A DNA stretch of 17,751 nucleotides, from assembly GCA_002333145.1 (NCBI GenBank), contig DDBN01000095.1, forward strand, positions 10,881 to 28,631, read 5' to 3'. Below are positions 6,624 through 14,317 of this stretch, in pieces. The DNA comes from Moraxellaceae bacterium UBA2031 (lineage in GTDB: Bacteria; Pseudomonadota; Gammaproteobacteria; Pseudomonadales; Moraxellaceae). The notes under the pieces are model-generated. The model was given only the letters and a program-made list of their open reading frames with translations, was not told the DNA's origin and ran no database searches. Made by a program: the position numbers and the translations under genes. The first letter of the stretch is position 1; every line of letters starts with the position of its first letter.

Positions 6624-7799
6624 GTGCCCCGACTGACCGTAAAAATGCAGATCATTCTGCTGGTACTTACAGTGCTAGCTTCTCTGTTCTTCTGGCAGAA
6701 ATGGCAAGGCCCCGAAGTGTCCGCCATGGTTATCAAGCAACAGCCCCTGGTTCAGAGCGTGGTGGCCAGCGGTGAAGTCCGCAGCCAGTCGCTGGCACGA
6801 ATTGGCAGTGAGATTACCGGCATCATCAAGGCACGCCATGTGCGTGAGGGCGACAAAGTCAAGCCGGGCGACCTGCTGCTGGAACTGAACAACGACGAAC
6901 AACAGGCACGCGTGTACGAGGCTGAAGCCGCGCTACAGCAACTCGTCAGCTCGTCCCGCCGACAGGCACAAGCGGCACAAAAGGAAGCCGAAGCAAACCT
7001 TGATCAAGCACAGCGCGAGCGCGCCCGCCGTGAAGCACTACAAGAACGACAACTGCTGTCAGATGAACAGGTTGAACAGGCCCGCCGTAGTGAACTTAGC
7101 GCACGCGTTAGCCGCGACAAAGCCACACTACAGGCTGCCGCACTGGCCAGTGGGGGTACAGAGGAACAGATTCTAACGCAACGACTGGCTGCCAGCCGCG
7201 CCTTACTGGCAAAGACACGAGTGGTCTCCCATGTAGCGGGCATCGTGCAAACACGCAATGTAGAGCCCGGTGACCTAGTGCAGCCTGGCCGCATCTTGCT
7301 GGAAATTGCCACTGCAAATAGCTTGGAAGTAGTCGTTAAGGTAGATGAAAAAAATATGGCTCGGCTTGTCTTGGGGCAGCCTGCTCAAATTATTGCCGAT
7401 GCCTACCCAGATAACGTAGTGCCTGCGCATATCACTTTTATTGCCCCTGCAATTGATACTGCCCGCGGCACCGTGGACATTCATCTCAGCGTAGATGCAC
7501 AGACAGACTTCTTAAAACAGGGTATGACCGTCTCTGCGACAATGGAAACAGGTCGTCGCGATAATGCATTAGTTATTGCTAATGATGCCCTGCGCGAAGT
7601 AAATGCAGATAGTGCGGTGGTTATGCGGGTTGAAAATAGCAAGGCCGAGCGTGTCGTCGTAAAACTCGGTATGCGGGGCATGGCTCAAAGCGAAGTTCGT
7701 GAAGGCCTTAAGTCAGGTGATACGATTTTACTTGATGATATTGTCGCAGGGAGTCGAGTTCGACCTAAGACTAACCCCCTGAGGGTGAGCAATGAGTGA
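6624..7799 (+). CDS. Periplasmic adaptor (HlyD/MacA-type membrane fusion protein) of an ABC exporter
   Basis: A 391-residue membrane fusion protein that links an inner-membrane ABC pump to an outer-membrane channel. Parts in order: N-terminal membrane anchor (about 8-24), first half of the lipoyl domain (46-95, with the turn HVREGDKVKPGDLLLEL), a long alpha-helical coiled-coil hairpin rich in A, Q, E and R (about 95-195), second lipoyl half (196-230, NVEPGDLVQPGRILLEI), beta-barrel domain (235-310), and a membrane-proximal domain to about 385. The GTG start at 6624 has a good ribosome site (aggag, 6612-6616). The gene overlaps the permease gene by 8 bases, so the two are translationally coupled. 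The size and domain order match MacA/DevB-type adaptors; the transported substrate is unknown. Confidence 0.9.
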   Translation: MPRLTVKMQIILLVLTVLASLFFWQKWQGPEVSAMVIKQQPLVQSVVASGEVRSQSLARIGSEITGIIKARHVREGDKVKPGDLLLELNNDEQQARVYEAEAALQQLVSSSRRQAQAAQKEAEANLDQAQRERARREALQERQLLSDEQVEQARRSELSARVSRDKATLQAAALASGGTEEQILTQRLAASRALLAKTRVVSHVAGIVQTRNVEPGDLVQPGRILLEIATANSLEVVVKVDEKNMARLVLGQPAQIIADAYPDNVVPAHITFIAPAIDTARGTVDIHLSVDAQTDFLKQGMTVSATMETGRRDNALVIANDALREVNADSAVVMRVENSKAERVVVKLGMRGMAQSEVREGLKSGDTILLDDIVAGSRVRPKTNPLRVSNE

Positions 7800-9024
7800 T
7801 CGCACGTCTCTGGTAAATGAGTTGTGGCTTGAATGGCGGATTGCTACTCGCTTTCTCGTCGACAACTATCTCCAGACATTGTTGATCGCCATCGGAATCG
7901 CGGTTGGATCTGCTGTTATCGTATTTATCACCGCACTGATAGATGGATTACAGATCAATATCATCGACCGTACGCTAGGCACTCAAGCGCATATTCGTTT
8001 ACTGCCGCCAGATGAGTTTAATCATATTGCCGCTCCACCGTCAGGCACTGTCCAACTGGTATTAGAGAGCAAACGTGCCCAAGGACTACAGTCCATCAGC
8101 AATTGGCAGGAAATACTCAGTGTCCTGAGTACGCAACAGGATATTGATGCCGTTTCTCCGTTAATCAGTGGCCCCGCACTGGCTCGTCGTGGTGCTGCGC
8201 GCAGTTCCGTTGCGTTGATGGGCGTTGACCCTGTTCAATACCAACGCATCATACCCATCCAGAAAGACATGATAGCCGGTAAGTTTATAGTAGGTGGCGG
8301 CAATGCCGTCATTGGTAAAGAACTGGCCCAAGACTTTGGTGTGCAGGTGGGCGACAAAATCCGACTGGATGCGGGTGAAGGCCGCGAAGCTACACTGAAT
8401 ATTTCTGGAATTTTCTCATTGGGGGTACGCGAACTGGACTCGCGCTATGTCTATTTGGATATCAAGCAAACTCAAACCTTGCTGGATCTCCCCGGCGGCA
8501 TAACCGTGATAGATATTCGCGTTAAAAGCCTGTTCAGTGCCGACCAGATTGCGGAGCGCTTGGGCAGACTAACAAACCTGAAGGCCGAAAGCTGGATGCA
8601 AACTAATGGCCAGCTATTGAATGCCCTTCGTTCACAATCAATGTCGACCCAAATGATTCGAGTTTTTGTTGGGATCTCTGTTGCATTCGGCATTGCTAGC
8701 GTACTCGCCGTTAGTGTGGTGCAGCGTACTCGTGAGATTGGCATCTTGCGCGCTATGGGCAGCCCCAGGCGTCAGATACTGCATATATTTCTGCTACAGG
8801 GCGGCATACTTGGATTGTTAGGCTCTGTACTGGGTGGGCTGGTTGGATTCCTGCTGGTGCAGAGTTTCAACACGTTTGGGCCAAAGCTTTTTTATATTCC
8901 AGTCAATGCATCGCTGCTAGCATCCACCGTTATTGTGGCCACTGTTACCGGCGTTGTAGCAGCCGCCTTCCCTGCCCGCCGTGCGGCCCGTTATGACCCT
9001 GCAGTGGCAATCCGTTATGTCTGA
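7792..9024 (+). CDS. ABC transporter permease, MacB/LolC/FtsX-type
   Basis: A 410-residue inner-membrane permease of the type VII ABC fold. It has a first transmembrane helix (about 28-50), a large periplasmic domain (51-287, MacB_PCD-like), and then three helices (about 288-310, 332-357, 373-393) forming the FtsX domain. RTREIGILRAMGSPRRQI, directly after the second helix, is the conserved cytoplasmic coupling segment that touches the ATPase. The C-terminus ends in the usual ARRAARYDPAVAIR block. Proteins of this type do not transport through the membrane like classical pumps; they move the periplasmic part by mechanotransmission to push substrates out of the periplasm or inner-membrane leaflet. 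In MacB the permease and ATPase are fused; here they are separate genes. The start overlaps the adaptor stop (ATGAGTGA). Confidence 0.92.
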   Translation: MSDRTSLVNELWLEWRIATRFLVDNYLQTLLIAIGIAVGSAVIVFITALIDGLQINIIDRTLGTQAHIRLLPPDEFNHIAAPPSGTVQLVLESKRAQGLQSISNWQEILSVLSTQQDIDAVSPLISGPALARRGAARSSVALMGVDPVQYQRIIPIQKDMIAGKFIVGGGNAVIGKELAQDFGVQVGDKIRLDAGEGREATLNISGIFSLGVRELDSRYVYLDIKQTQTLLDLPGGITVIDIRVKSLFSADQIAERLGRLTNLKAESWMQTNGQLLNALRSQSMSTQMIRVFVGISVAFGIASVLAVSVVQRTREIGILRAMGSPRRQILHIFLLQGGILGLLGSVLGGLVGFLLVQSFNTFGPKLFYIPVNASLLASTVIVATVTGVVAAAFPARRAARYDPAVAIRYV

Positions 9025-9742
9025 TTCAGCATCTGCATCTCCCGAAGAAGTTCTGCTGCTAGAGGGCCTGCACAAAACCTATAACGCAGGAACGCCGCTG
9101 GAACTGGAGGTCTTGCACGGCATAAGCATGCGTTTGCATCGAGGCGAACTGACCTCACTGATCGGCCCCTCAGGCTCAGGAAAAAGTACCTTACTAAATG
9201 TAATAGGTCTGCTCGACTCTCCCAGCAAAGGCGAGCTGTACTTGATGGGAAAGCCGACGCGTCAGATGAATGATGAGCAACGTACAGCACTGCGCAATGA
9301 GCGCATCGGCTTCGTCTTTCAGTTTCATCATCTGATTACCGCGTTTACGGTGCTAGAAAATGTGCTAATGCCCTTGATGATCCATAAGGGTAAACCCTCT
9401 CCCGCCGATACGGAGCGCGCCATGGCCTTGCTTGAAGCCATCGGCATGCAAGATTTTGCCCAAAAGAAAGCCAATGCCATCTCCGGTGGGCAGCAGCAGC
9501 GTGTAGCGATTGCCCGTGCGTTGATCACTCGGCCTGCATTGATCCTTGCAGATGAGCCCACTGGCAACCTGGATACGCGAACAGCAGACAGTGTCTTCGA
9601 CCTGTTCCGTCGTTTTAATGACGAATTTGGATGCGCTGTGCTTGTTGTTACGCACGACCCGCGCCTATCAGCACGCTGTCAGCGCACCATCGAACTGCTT
9701 GACGGCACAATTGTGCGGGATGAGCTGAATCCTCCTAGCTAA
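9017..9742 (+). CDS. ABC transporter ATP-binding protein, LolD/MacB-type
   Basis: A 241-residue ATPase driving the neighbouring permease. All core motifs are present: Walker A GPSGSGKST (50-58), Q-loop Gln102 in FVFQFHHL, signature ISGGQQQR (155-162, Ile instead of the usual Leu), Walker B LILADE (175-180) with catalytic Glu180, the D-loop GNLD, and switch His213 in VVTHD. FQFHHLITAFTVLENVLMP is very similar to the corresponding block of LolD. I choose ATG 9017, which overlaps the permease stop by 8 bases (ATGTCTGA), like the other junction in this operon. An upstream in-frame start at 8981 would lie inside the permease gene and add 12 unconserved residues. The order adaptor-permease-ATPase is that of DevBCA-type exporters. 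No outer-membrane TolC gene and no obvious terminator follow. Confidence 0.93.
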   Translation: MSDSASASPEEVLLLEGLHKTYNAGTPLELEVLHGISMRLHRGELTSLIGPSGSGKSTLLNVIGLLDSPSKGELYLMGKPTRQMNDEQRTALRNERIGFVFQFHHLITAFTVLENVLMPLMIHKGKPSPADTERAMALLEAIGMQDFAQKKANAISGGQQQRVAIARALITRPALILADEPTGNLDTRTADSVFDLFRRFNDEFGCAVLVVTHDPRLSARCQRTIELLDGTIVRDELNPPS

Positions 9743-9860
9743 TCAGACTCTCCTTCCTGAGCAGATACACCTCAAGAATACGGCCATGCCTCTATCATAA
9801 ATACGTGACAAGACCGTGGCTTTATTCCTCTGTTACCATCGGGTGAATACGTCACTCTAG

Positions 9861-11189
9861 GTGTTATCACCGTTGAATACCTCTGCTTCGGGGCAACTGC
9901 CCCCACCCTCGCTAGAACGTAGCCGTCGACTTGCCATGTTCGCCCTAATTGGGGCGGCGGTATTGTGGTTAGTATTTATTATACTGTCCCGCTTGCTGCC
10001 TGATTACCATGGGCTGTTCGAGATCCTTTCCCTTGGCGCAGAAGCCGGCATGGTAGGCGGATTGGCCGACTGGTATGCCGTGACTGTCTTATTTCGTAAC
10101 CCGTTTGGACGCCTTCCTTTACCTGCGCTGCTGCAGGAACACACGGAGATCATCCCTCGTAACAAAGCACGTATCGCGCAATCTATGGGGCGCTTTGTTC
10201 AGGAAAACTTTTTATCACCTCCCATTGTGCGAAAAACTCTACAGGAAACTGATGTCAGCCTGAAGCTCGGTATATGGTTGGCGCAAGAAGAAAATGCCCT
10301 ACAAATCAGTGCACTGGTACAACGTATCGGACCTCGCCTGCTACAAGTATTTGAAAGTAAGGAAATTGAAGCATTCATTGAGCAGAACGCGGTCGAATGG
10401 GTAAAAAATACGCCGATGCATCACATGGCAAGTGAGATGCTACGCGCGGTACTTGAGAACGACTTTCATCACGATGCTCTCCAGCTTGCTCTGGATACCG
10501 CTGACCGCTGGATAAAAGACAATCCAGAAAGAGCCAATGAAACTGCACGTACTATTTTCGAGGAACTTGGCGTGGGTGGGCTAGCGCGTGGCGCGAGCTG
10601 GATAGGGATTGATGTACAGCAAAAGGTCATCAATACCTTTATGGACAAGGTCGAGAAGTTATTGGAAGACCGTAATCATCCTTGGCGCTCAGGACTGGAG
10701 AAAATGGCCAGCGAGCTCATGAAAGAGCTTCGCCGAAAAAATTCACCTGCATCTAAGCGGCTCAATGCGACCAAAAACTCTCTCGCCGATACTGCCTCTG
10801 TGGTGAGCTTTGTCAGCGGAACGATTGTTATCCTGCGCGATGCCATTAAGAAAGACTTGGAACGAAAGGACTCGGGAATGGCCAGTAATATCAAGGGGAT
10901 ATTACTGCGCATGGGAAACCAGCTGCAAAATAATCAACGGGTACGGCAAGCGCTCAATCAGGAAATTGAAGAGGCTGCGGTCGTGTTTGCATCAGACTAT
11001 GCCGATGCCATTATCGTCTATGTTAGCCAGCAGATTCATGACTGGGATACCAGTGAGATGATCACCAAGATTGAAACAGAAGTCGGCGGCGACCTGCACA
11101 TGATCCGTGTTAATGGCGTCGTCGTTGGTGCGGCTATTGGCCTTATCCTTGGAATGGGGCGGGCCTTGATTGGCCATATTCCGTTCTGA
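9861..11189 (+). CDS. DUF445 family membrane protein (YjiN-like)
   Basis: A 442-residue protein of the DUF445 family, whose biochemical role is unknown. It has an N-terminal transmembrane helix (about 26-45), the family block GAEAGMVGGLADWYAVTVLF followed by RNPFGRLPLP and the IIPRNKARIA segment, a long mainly helical middle part (100-410) with many charged residues, and a C-terminal glycine-rich hydrophobic helix (about 417-437). The chain therefore seems to be anchored at both ends. The GTG at 9861 is the longest start but has no good ribosome site. The TTG at 9873 is preceded by aggtg at a suitable distance and may be the real start, shortening the protein by 4 residues. It stands alone, 118 bases after the exporter operon, on the same strand. 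Confidence 0.85.
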   Translation: MLSPLNTSASGQLPPPSLERSRRLAMFALIGAAVLWLVFIILSRLLPDYHGLFEILSLGAEAGMVGGLADWYAVTVLFRNPFGRLPLPALLQEHTEIIPRNKARIAQSMGRFVQENFLSPPIVRKTLQETDVSLKLGIWLAQEENALQISALVQRIGPRLLQVFESKEIEAFIEQNAVEWVKNTPMHHMASEMLRAVLENDFHHDALQLALDTADRWIKDNPERANETARTIFEELGVGGLARGASWIGIDVQQKVINTFMDKVEKLLEDRNHPWRSGLEKMASELMKELRRKNSPASKRLNATKNSLADTASVVSFVSGTIVILRDAIKKDLERKDSGMASNIKGILLRMGNQLQNNQRVRQALNQEIEEAAVVFASDYADAIIVYVSQQIHDWDTSEMITKIETEVGGDLHMIRVNGVVVGAAIGLILGMGRALIGHIPF

Positions 11190-11251
11190 CTTCCTCAATA
11201 AGCCTTGTCATGCCACAGACTAATGACTGGGGAGACATGATCAAAATCAAG

Positions 11252-11261
11252 GACACGTGTC
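11252..11261. repeat. Perfect 10-bp palindrome upstream of the HlyIII gene
   Basis: gacacgtgtc is a perfect palindrome, with partial extension (aa/tt) on each side beyond one mismatch. It lies in the 127-base gap between the DUF445 and HlyIII-like genes, about 55 bases before the start codon, where an operator could be expected. No known regulator is assigned. Confidence 0.35.
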
Positions 11262-11283
11262 TTTTAATTAATGCCCAATAGCC

Positions 11284-11310
11284 GCCTCATAAAACCCGTT
11301 ATGTTGAGGC
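11284..11310 (+). promoter_or_regulatory. Hairpin covering the ribosome site of the HlyIII gene
   Basis: gcct+cataa (11284-11292) pairs with ttatg (11299-11303) and aggc (11307-11310), with a ttg bulge and a 6-base loop. The right arm contains gagg, the only plausible ribosome site for the ATG at 11317. In the RNA, folding would hide that site. It may also serve as a poor terminator for the DUF445 gene. Confidence 0.4.
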
Positions 11311-11316
11311 TTATTC

Positions 11317-11967
11317 ATGGTCCGCTCACAAGAGGCGTTCAATTTCTATTCGCATTTAACAGGAATGGTTGCAGCGGCATTTGGCACCCTCTTTCTGGTC
11401 ATGCGAGCCGCCACATCGGAGTCGCTACTGATCCCTGCCTTGATTTATGGGCTTTCTACTGTATTCCTCTTTCTCGCCAGCTCGCTGTATCACGCGTTCA
11501 AGCAGCAAGAGAATGAGGTGTCTTTCTGGCGGCGTATGGACCGGTTTGCCATCTTTGTGATGATTGCAGGCTCGTATACACCGGTCTGCTATCTATTTTT
11601 GGATGAGCATTGGCGCGTCCCCATGATCACTCTGCAATGGGGTTTGGTTGGCCTTGGTGTTTTCCTGCAGATATTCTTTCCACGCGCCCCGCGGGTATTG
11701 TTTACCCTGATCTATATGTCCATGGGCTGGTTGCTCTTATTGCCCATTCAGCAGGTTCTCGCGTCGATGACCACAACACAGCAAACCTTGCTGTTTGCAG
11801 GTGGTGCGGCATTTACCACGGGCGCTCTTTTTTACGCCACACGCAAGCCGCTGATACGGCCTGGCATTTTCAGCTTTCATGAGCTGTTTCATGTAATGGT
11901 ATTAATTGGCGCTGGCTGTCATTACGCCATGATTTATAACGCTCTGGCGCTTAAATCAGTAACGTGA
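11317..11967 (+). CDS. HlyIII/PAQR family seven-helix membrane protein (YqfA-like)
   Basis: A 216-residue membrane protein of the hemolysin III / progestin-adipoQ receptor group, with about seven hydrophobic helices. The family's presumed metal-binding residues are present: Ser55 and His59 (SSLYH), Asp75 (RRMDRFAIFV), and HELFH (188-192) with a further His202 (GAGCHYAMIY). In the eukaryotic relatives these bind zinc and are linked to ceramidase-like activity; the bacterial role is not settled despite the hemolysin name. RMDRFAIFVMIAGSYTP is a particularly typical block. The ribosome site gagg is 7 bases before ATG 11317 and lies in a hairpin. The stop overlaps the start of the hydrolase gene (GTGA), so the two are likely translated together. 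Confidence 0.88.
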   Translation: MVRSQEAFNFYSHLTGMVAAAFGTLFLVMRAATSESLLIPALIYGLSTVFLFLASSLYHAFKQQENEVSFWRRMDRFAIFVMIAGSYTPVCYLFLDEHWRVPMITLQWGLVGLGVFLQIFFPRAPRVLFTLIYMSMGWLLLLPIQQVLASMTTTQQTLLFAGGAAFTTGALFYATRKPLIRPGIFSFHELFHVMVLIGAGCHYAMIYNALALKSVT

Positions 11968-12914
11968 TCATGCTTGCTGATGCATCTCCCCTTTCAACGC
12001 TACTAGCCGCAGAAGAAGCCTTATTCGCACGGGAATATCAGCAGCATTTCAACGAAAATGATAGCAAGCCGGCCCGTATCGGCAAGCCGGTATTTCTACC
12101 CTCTCACACTTCAACATGGGGGGTATTGCTCGTTCATGGCTTAATGGCAGCCCCAGAGGAAGTCAGGGAATGGGCCGACCATCTTCATGAACAAGGATTT
12201 ACCGTCTATGCACCACGTATGGCGGGTCATGGCACTTCAGTGGAGGACTTAAATAACCGCAAAGCTGAGGAATGGATTGCCTCGGTGGAGAGAGGCCATC
12301 GTATTCTGGAGTGTTGCTGCCAACATATTGTTATTGCAGGTTTCTCCACAGGGGGTGCAGTGGCGCTGCAATGCGTCATCAGGCAGCCAGATGCGTTTGA
12401 AGCCATCATCAGTATCAGCGCCCCCCTTCGCTTTAAGTCATTTTCGGCGAATTTTGCAGAGCCGGTAAACATCAGCAACCGCTTCATTTCCACATTGGGA
12501 CTTAAGTGGCCTCAGAAATCCTTTGTCACTAATCATGCCGATAACCCGCATATTAACTACCTGCGCTGCCCTATTAGCAGCATCGTGCAGATCAAACACT
12601 TGATGCGCCGCGTGAAGAAAGATTTAGCTACCATAAATATTCCGTCTCTGATTATGCATGCCGACCATGATCCCAAAGTGGATGTACGGGGAGGAAGAGA
12701 GTTATATCGCCTGATTGGCAGTAGCATAAAATATTACCAAGAGGTTTGCTTTCACCAGCACGGAATAGTTCGTGGCGAGATTGCTCAGCAAGTATTTAAA
12801 AAATCGGGGGATTTTCTTGCGCTAGTTCGGGGGCGCACTGATCTTATCGCACAGCCCATCAGTCCGGTTCAGGACGGCTCCACAGCCATACAGCTATCAT
12901 CAGCAAGAATATAG
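11964..12914 (+). CDS. Alpha/beta-hydrolase, carboxylesterase or lipase type
   Basis: A 316-residue serine hydrolase without a signal peptide. Visible catalytic parts: oxyanion region LLVHGLMAAPEE (55-66), nucleophile elbow GFSTGG with Ser128, Asp236 in MHADHDPKVD, and His266 in FHQHGIVRG. The PRMAGHGTS segment (85-92 region) fits the Est30 / monoacylglycerol-lipase-like group. The GTG at 11964 overlaps the preceding stop as GTGA; an in-frame ATG at 11970 would shorten it by 2 residues and is an equally good choice. The last 25-30 residues after LALVRG look unconserved, and the final 56 bases overlap the end of the convergent DUF454 gene. Coupling to the HlyIII-like gene suggests action on membrane lipids, but the substrate is unknown. 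Confidence 0.85.
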   Translation: MIMLADASPLSTLLAAEEALFAREYQQHFNENDSKPARIGKPVFLPSHTSTWGVLLVHGLMAAPEEVREWADHLHEQGFTVYAPRMAGHGTSVEDLNNRKAEEWIASVERGHRILECCCQHIVIAGFSTGGAVALQCVIRQPDAFEAIISISAPLRFKSFSANFAEPVNISNRFISTLGLKWPQKSFVTNHADNPHINYLRCPISSIVQIKHLMRRVKKDLATINIPSLIMHADHDPKVDVRGGRELYRLIGSSIKYYQEVCFHQHGIVRGEIAQQVFKKSGDFLALVRGRTDLIAQPISPVQDGSTAIQLSSARI

Positions 12915-13230
12915 GTAATAGAATACGCGCAAGAGAATGAGGCGCTATAAACTGCATGGTAACCGCACTGAATAGCATCATGCCGCTGGCTAGCCATTTG
13001 GCACGACGAGGTACCTTGCCCTCTTCGCGCCACTGCCGAATGACAAGACCATACTTTGGGTGCGTTAACAGGCGTTGTTCCAGCTCAGGCCAACCATGCG
13101 AGCTAGCCCAGGCGGCCAGCAGAAGAAATACTACCGTTGGCAATCCCGGCACGATGATGCCGACAATCCCTAGACCTACGAAAATAAGGGCCAGAAGACG
13201 CCAGAGAATTTGTTGGGTTTTCTTGAGCAC
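12859..13230 (-). CDS. DUF454 family small membrane protein (YbaN-like)
   Basis: A small inner-membrane protein of the DUF454 family, function unknown. From GTG 13230 it has 123 residues: a first hydrophobic region ILWRLLALIFVGLGIVGIIV, the family turn PGLPTVVFLLLAAWA, a polar part with HPKYGLVIRQWREEGKVPRRAKW, and a last hydrophobic stretch with two likely helices. The frame is open up to an ATG at 13299, which would add 23 residues not typical of the family. Neither start has a clear ribosome site, and GTG 13230 is chosen because family members begin a few residues before the first helix. The family turn is normally LPTTPF; here it is LPTVVF. The 3' end overlaps the hydrolase gene by 56 bases in convergent orientation. 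Confidence 0.8.
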   Translation of the reverse strand: MLKKTQQILWRLLALIFVGLGIVGIIVPGLPTVVFLLLAAWASSHGWPELEQRLLTHPKYGLVIRQWREEGKVPRRAKWLASGMMLFSAVTMQFIAPHSLARILLPIFLLMIAVWLWSRPEPD

Positions 13231-13491
13231 ATTTGCACAATATAAAATGTAAACTGCCCTAACAATGCCTGAACCATCTTTAAAAAGATAACCCCTCATC
13301 TGCTGCTGGCTTGGTAGTGCCCATAACGACGTTATCTACCTACCCATCATGACGACATAATCTGTCGCCCTCTCACGCCATACTTTAAAAGTGCAACTTG
13401 ACCGTGCCGCACCCCTCTCCATAAGGGCTATTTATGTGCGATTTCGGGTGCTTGGCATTTGCTTGGCTGGTTTGCCCAAAGGAATGAGAAA

Positions 13492-14307
13492 ATGAGCTCG
13501 CTTAACGAAAACCTGAAACAGGCCGCCACATGGATTGCGGATGCAGACAGCCTCATCATCACGGCTGGCGCCGGTATGGGCGTGGATTCAGGCTTACCCG
13601 ACTTTCGTGGGCCACAGGGCTTCTGGAAGGCTTACCCTGCTTTGGGCAGACACAACTTAGGCTTTGAAGACATTGCCTGCCCCGAGTCCTTTCACTCCCA
13701 TCCACGTTTGGCATGGGGGTTCTACGGGCATCGTTTGGCTCTGTATCGCGACACGGTGCCACATTCTGGTTTTTCATTACTGAAGCGATGGGCAGATACC
13801 AAGCCTCATGGCGCATTCATTTACACCAGCAATGTCGATGGACAATTCCAGAAGGCGGGCTTCTCTGAAGACCGTATTATCGAGTGCCACGGCAGTATTC
13901 ATCATCTGCAATGCCTAACGCCCTGCTCAAACAATATTCGCCCAGCAAGCAACTTGAAGGTCTACATTGATAGCGCAAACAGCGAATGGCTCACCTCACT
14001 TCCTGCGTGCCCTGACTGTGGTGAAATGGTGCGGCCTAACATTCTGATGTTCAACGACTGTGAGTGGCTGCCGCATCGGTTACAAGCCCAGCAAGCCCAT
14101 TATCAGCAGTGGCCCGCCCTGCGCCCCGTGGTTATCGAATTAGGTGCAGGGACGACTATTCCGAGTGTGCGTCGCTTTGGAGAATCACTATCCGCCCCAC
14201 TGATCCGCATCAATCCACGAGAATCGGAAATAAAAAACCCACAGGCAGTGGGTCTGCCCATGGGTGCGCTGGAGGCCCTGCAGGCGATTAACCGCCTACT
14301 GACCTAA
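13492..14307 (+). CDS. SIR2-family (sirtuin) NAD-dependent protein deacylase, atypical motifs
   Basis: A 271-residue sirtuin; the family removes acyl groups from lysine using NAD. The start is ATG 13492 with the ribosome site aaagga (13478-13483); the frame opens further upstream at 13459 but that part lacks support. NAD-binding motif: GAGMGVDSGLPDFRG (26-40), where the usual small Ser after GAGx is Gly. The TQN(I/V)D motif is TSNVD (112-116), so the conserved Gln is replaced by Ser. The catalytic His133 (HGSIHHL) is kept. The zinc site is Cys141 and Cys145 (spaced C-x3-C, normally C-x2-C) with CPDC at 173-176. The Rossmann part continues with IELGAGTTIPSVRRFG (215-230), where GTS is usual. 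The enzyme may therefore be a deacylase of unusual specificity or a different NAD-consuming enzyme. It ends 10 bases from the stop of the convergent acyl-CoA synthetase gene. Confidence 0.88.
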   Translation: MSSLNENLKQAATWIADADSLIITAGAGMGVDSGLPDFRGPQGFWKAYPALGRHNLGFEDIACPESFHSHPRLAWGFYGHRLALYRDTVPHSGFSLLKRWADTKPHGAFIYTSNVDGQFQKAGFSEDRIIECHGSIHHLQCLTPCSNNIRPASNLKVYIDSANSEWLTSLPACPDCGEMVRPNILMFNDCEWLPHRLQAQQAHYQQWPALRPVVIELGAGTTIPSVRRFGESLSAPLIRINPRESEIKNPQAVGLPMGALEALQAINRLLT

Positions 14308-14317
14308 GCTTCTCTGA

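Noticed and set aside
8981..9016. Upstream start of the ABC ATPase at 8981
   Set aside because: It would add 12 residues from within the permease gene. ATG 9017 gives the same 8-base overlap as the other operon junction.
14236..14252. Hairpin near the end of the sirtuin gene as terminator
   Set aside because: The cccac/gtggg stem is short, lies inside the coding region and has no T run.
13492..14307. SIR2 protein as an anti-phage NADase
   Set aside because: It keeps the sirtuin zinc cysteines and catalytic HG and has no fused effector or sensor domain; neighbours are not defence genes.
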